A stretch of DNA of 37,153 bases, from contig CAMQXY010000021.1 of the NCBI GenBank assembly GCA_947039005.1, forward strand, positions 1 through 37,153, given 5' to 3'. The notes under the pieces are model-generated. The model saw only the letters and a program-made list of their open reading frames with translations, was not told the origin of the DNA and did not search any database. The stretch comes from an uncultured Photobacterium sp. GTDB taxonomy: Bacteria; Pseudomonadota; Gammaproteobacteria; Enterobacterales; Vibrionaceae. Shown one piece after another: positions 34,900 to 37,153 of this stretch. A program made the position numbers and the translations under genes. Within the stretch, counting starts at the first letter, position 1. Each line of letters opens with the position of its first letter.

Positions 34900-34991
34900 T
34901 GGCGGAAGAGGCAGGAATTGAACCTACCAAAGCTTATACAGCTCACATCGGTTTTGAAGACCGAGAAGGCCACCAGACCTCATCTCATTCC
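34900..34991 (-). tRNA. selC: tRNA-Sec (anticodon UCA)
   Basis: This 92-nt tRNA has an encoded CCA end. The anticodon stem TCGGT/ACCGA holds the loop CTTCAAA with anticodon TCA, as in E. coli selC. A 6-bp D stem (GAGGTC/GGCCTT), a long variable arm (GAGCT/AGCTT) and the T arm GTAGG-TTCAATT-CCTGC mark it as tRNA-Sec. The 5' acceptor strand is GGAATGAG (8 nt), but the 3' strand is CTCTTCC (7 nt) and lacks the A that would pair with T5. This leaves a one-base bulge. It lies upstream of selA without a clear terminator between them. Confidence 0.92.
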
Positions 34992-35032
34992 GAAATTCTT
35001 GGGCATGATAATGTAACTACCGTTACTATTAT

Positions 35033-35046
35033 TTGATTTACATCAA
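35033..35046. promoter_or_regulatory. FNR-type site upstream of selC
   Basis: TTGATTTACATCAA is a perfect TTGAT-N4-ATCAA. Its centre lies about 48 bp before the mature 5' end of tRNA-Sec and about 39 bp before a start predicted from a -10 CATTAT at 35013-35008. This is close to the class II FNR position, so anaerobic activation of selC-selA-selB is likely. Confidence 0.7.
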
Positions 35047-35060
35047 TTCGCAGTGCGAAT
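35046..35060. promoter_or_regulatory. 15-bp perfect palindrome next to the selC FNR site
   Basis: ATTCGCA-G-TGCGAAT is a perfect odd palindrome that touches the outer edge of the FNR site. It could bind a second regulator of the sel promoter. It has no T run and stands at the operator position, so it is not a terminator. Confidence 0.4.
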
Positions 35061-35143
35061 ACTTCAATACCACTAGGGAATTAGATTAAGTGCGTAATAT
35101 TTCATCATACAAACGTTAAATTTCGTTATTATTATGCCTAAAA

Positions 35144-35167
35144 AAGCCTTACGCTAACGTAAGGCTT
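35144..35167 (-). terminator. Terminator of the lipoprotein gene at 35241
   Basis: AAGCCTTACG pairs perfectly with CGTAAGGCTT around CTAA. On the minus strand the stem ends in six T. Confidence 0.85.
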
Positions 35168-35182
35168 AAACAATACAATGCG

Positions 35183-35224
35183 TTTATAGTAATTAGTTTA
35201 TAGCAATTAGTTTATAGCAATGCT
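35183..35224. repeat. 14-bp tandem repeat, three copies
   Basis: Units TTTATAGTAATTAG, TTTATAGCAATTAG and TTTATAGCAATGCT follow each other directly in the 3' region of the lipoprotein gene. The copies differ by one and three bases. Confidence 0.75.
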
Positions 35225-35240
35225 GGATTCAAGCATTAGG

Positions 35241-35852
35241 CTATCGCACCACCCCATTCTCTTGTAGATTTTTAATTAAAATATGTGTTAATTCACCAAT
35301 AATGTCATTCATATCGGTTGGATCAACCGACTCTGATGCTGTTGACCAAATAGGTTTATGGCTTTTAGTATCAAATAACGTAAATTCAACATTAACGAAT
35401 TCATACGATACGGTATAGCTATCATCATAAATATAACTATAAGAGTTATTATAATAATTATTAAATGAAAGCCCGCGACTATAACCGCCATAGCCATAAC
35501 CCAAACGACTGCCTGGATAATTAACATTCTTTTCTTCTATATTAACTAATTTAGCGACGAATACTGTTTGTGTGTTATTTTTTCTAATATACCCCGCAAT
35601 ATCATTTTTTGATGGCAGTTTATTAGGGAACAATTGCGAACTAGCAATGGCATTAACACCTTTTAATTGTAGTTCTTGGACCATATCATCTTCAAATATA
35701 CGTCTTATCCGTAAATTATCAGACATCGCAACCACTAATGAGCTTTTTATAGGCATGCCAGCATAGGTTTTATCTACCCATGAGGACGTTAAATTACTCG
35801 ACGCACACGATGTTATTAATAAGCAAAATAATGAAATAAAGAATAAACGCAT
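35241..35852 (-). CDS. Predicted lipoprotein, DUF4136-like
   Basis: I place the start at 35852 (MRLFFISLFCLLITSC), which has AGGA at a good distance; the open frame continues 28 codons upstream without one. This gives 203 residues and a lipobox I-T-S-C with Cys16 lipidated. Residues SSWVDKTYAGMPIKSSLVVAM begin a fold that resembles the DUF4136 / GNA1162 type of outer membrane-associated lipoprotein. A central Gly/Tyr/Asn/Ser-rich loop (GYGYGGYSRG) follows. The function is unknown. It is divergent from the Sel1 gene with 62 bp between the starts. Confidence 0.7.
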   Translation of the reverse strand: MRLFFISLFCLLITSCASSNLTSSWVDKTYAGMPIKSSLVVAMSDNLRIRRIFEDDMVQELQLKGVNAIASSQLFPNKLPSKNDIAGYIRKNNTQTVFVAKLVNIEEKNVNYPGSRLGYGYGGYSRGLSFNNYYNNSYSYIYDDSYTVSYEFVNVEFTLFDTKSHKPIWSTASESVDPTDMNDIIGELTHILIKNLQENGVVR

Positions 35853-35914
35853 AATACATCCTTTTAAGTTATGTTCTAAAATTAACAATAGTACAGGGAT
35901 AGGAGAAATCAATA

Positions 35915-37033
35915 ATGAAAAGAGTGATATTATCAAGTTTAATTATTATTTCAGGATGCTCCATAGATACAGAAGAACCTGAAGCGACCTTACAAGAAAA
36001 AACAATCCAACCAACAGTAATCGAAACAAAAAAGATTAAAGAAATATCACCGTTAACACTTGCCATTTTAAAAATTGAAGACCCGAAAACATCAAGTGAT
36101 ATACGTCAGCAACAAATAGAAAAAATAAAAAAAATATCCGCATATAATGTCGATGCCGTATTCTATTTAGCCGCATTATATGAAGAAGGGAAACTACTGC
36201 CTTTATCTGAAAAAAAAGCACGGAATCTCTATCAGCTAGCCGCTAAAAAAAATCATGTTCTTGCTCGGTATTATTATGCCTTAATGCTGATTGATGGTAG
36301 AGGCGGTCGTGTTGATTACGATAATGCCGAATCGTATCTACTCATTAACCATAACAATGCACATACGCCATCATCCTACTCTCTTGGGTATTTATATTTT
36401 ATTCAAAAAAAACATGAGAATGTAATAAAAACCCTTGAAAAAAATAGCCATCAACATAATGAATATTCTTCTTACTTATTAGCTATTTCTTACCTTGAAT
36501 TAAATAAAAAAACCACAATCGCTATTGATTTATTACAACGTTCAGCGGCAAAAGGACATCAATTCTCACATTTGATTTTAGGGGGAATATATCGTAATGG
36601 CCTCTACAAAACGCCTATTAATACCCAAAAAAGCTTTACTCACCTTCATGCGGCAGCCGCTAACAATGATCCAAAAGCGTTATATGACCTTGCTACATTA
36701 AGCATTGAACATTTAGAATTAATTAATAACGATATTAATATAGCAATAAACCAACTTAAAACAGCGGATAAAAATGGTTATCCAGAAGCAAGTTTCGAAT
36801 TAGCTAAAATTTATGACCAAGGTAATTTAATTAAACAAAACTTTACCGAAGCCATTTATTGGTATAAAAAATCAGCATCTCATGGCAATAATAAAGCTAT
36901 GTATAACTTAGCCAGTATTTATATAAATGGTGATGGTGTTGACATGTCCATCTCACAAGCTGAATATTGGTTAAAAAAATCAGCTTTACAAGGTAACAAA
37001 CGAGCTATTAATATTCTCTCCAATAATCAATAA
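35915..37033 (+). CDS. Sel1-repeat (SLR) lipoprotein
   Basis: The protein has 372 residues and a short lipoprotein signal ending I-I-S-G-C, so Cys15 should be lipidated. A linker rich in Glu, Thr and Pro runs to about residue 45. Six to seven Sel1-like helical repeats follow, with the A-x-x-x-L/Y-x-x-G-x-G pattern; the best examples are near residue 70 (FYLAALYEEGK), 105 (YYYALMLIDGRGG), 295 (FELAKIYDQGN) and 330 (YNLASIYINGDGV). Such proteins form superhelical scaffolds for protein contacts in the envelope. The partner is unknown. A good binding site (AGGAGA) precedes the ATG. Confidence 0.85.
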   Translation: MKRVILSSLIIISGCSIDTEEPEATLQEKTIQPTVIETKKIKEISPLTLAILKIEDPKTSSDIRQQQIEKIKKISAYNVDAVFYLAALYEEGKLLPLSEKKARNLYQLAAKKNHVLARYYYALMLIDGRGGRVDYDNAESYLLINHNNAHTPSSYSLGYLYFIQKKHENVIKTLEKNSHQHNEYSSYLLAISYLELNKKTTIAIDLLQRSAAKGHQFSHLILGGIYRNGLYKTPINTQKSFTHLHAAAANNDPKALYDLATLSIEHLELINNDINIAINQLKTADKNGYPEASFELAKIYDQGNLIKQNFTEAIYWYKKSASHGNNKAMYNLASIYINGDGVDMSISQAEYWLKKSALQGNKRAINILSNNQ

Positions 37034-37047
37034 TCAACCATTTAATA

Positions 37048-37081
37048 AAAGCTTATAATTATTTCATTAATTATAAGCTTT
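37048..37081 (+). terminator. Terminator of the Sel1-repeat gene
   Basis: AAAGCTTATAATTA pairs perfectly with TAATTATAAGCTTT around TTTCAT and is followed by TATTTTTAC. It lies 15 bp after the stop. Confidence 0.75.
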
Positions 37082-37084
37082 ATT

Positions 37085-37127
37085 TTTACATAAAAAAATT
37101 TACATAAAAAAATTTACATAAAAAAAA
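37085..37127. repeat. 14-bp tandem repeat, three copies
   Basis: Three units of TTTACATAAAAAAA are exact apart from one extra A in the last. They fill the space between two terminator hairpins. Confidence 0.8.
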
Positions 37128-37129
37128 CT

Positions 37130-37153
37130 TGCTTGATCAATAATAACCAAGCA
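37130..37153 (-). terminator. Probable terminator of a minus-strand gene beyond the window
   Basis: TGCTTG pairs with CAAGCA at the right edge. On the minus strand it is followed by AGTTTTTTTT. The window ends at the hairpin base, so the gene it serves is not seen. Confidence 0.5.

Overview
The window looks like chromosomal DNA of an AT-rich facultatively anaerobic gammaproteobacterium, most likely a marine Vibrionaceae of the Photobacterium type. That is inferred from E. coli-like formate hydrogenlyase proteins, low GC, long A/T-rich spacers and c-di-GMP genes; no taxonomic marker gene is present. No insertion sequence, phage gene, integrase or CRISPR array is visible.

Layout. Positions 1-12,640 are accessory or housekeeping content: an unknown protein, a GNAT enzyme behind an LptA-like protein, a DUF1007 plus NicO-type metal transporter pair with a palindromic operator, a MOP-family flippase, a second GNAT enzyme, a decayed GGDEF gene, tRNA-Gly(CCC), an EAL/GGDEF pair, and several lineage-restricted proteins. 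Positions 12,640-35,000 are one functional block, all on the minus strand, for making H2 from formate. In transcription order it holds selC-selA-selB (selenocysteine tRNA and machinery), hycBCDEFGHI (membrane [NiFe] hydrogenase 3 and its protease), hydN-fdhF (electron carrier and selenocysteine formate dehydrogenase H), fhlA (sigma-54 activator), fdhD (sulfurtransferase for FdhF), hupE (nickel permease) and hypF-hypA-hypB (hydrogenase maturation). Positions 35,000-37,153 carry a divergent lipoprotein pair, one of them with Sel1 repeats.

How it works together. FdhF oxidises formate with a Mo/Sec centre. The Sec codon TGA is codon 140 and a SECIS hairpin follows it, read by SelB and tRNA-Sec made by SelA/selC. 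Electrons pass through HydN/HycB, HycF and HycG to the NiFe site of HycE, anchored by HycC and HycD. HycI trims HycE, and HypA/B/F with HupE supply nickel and cyanide ligands. hypC, hypD, hypE, selD and hycA are not in the window.

Regulation can be read from the DNA. The hyc and hydN-fdhF units each have a GG-N10-GC sigma-54 promoter with a shared 16-bp composite motif about 140 bp upstream, the probable FhlA enhancer. Perfect FNR-type sites (TTGAT-N4-ATCAA) lie before fhlA and before selC. The tRNA-Sec acceptor stem appears to carry a one-base bulge, which should be verified.
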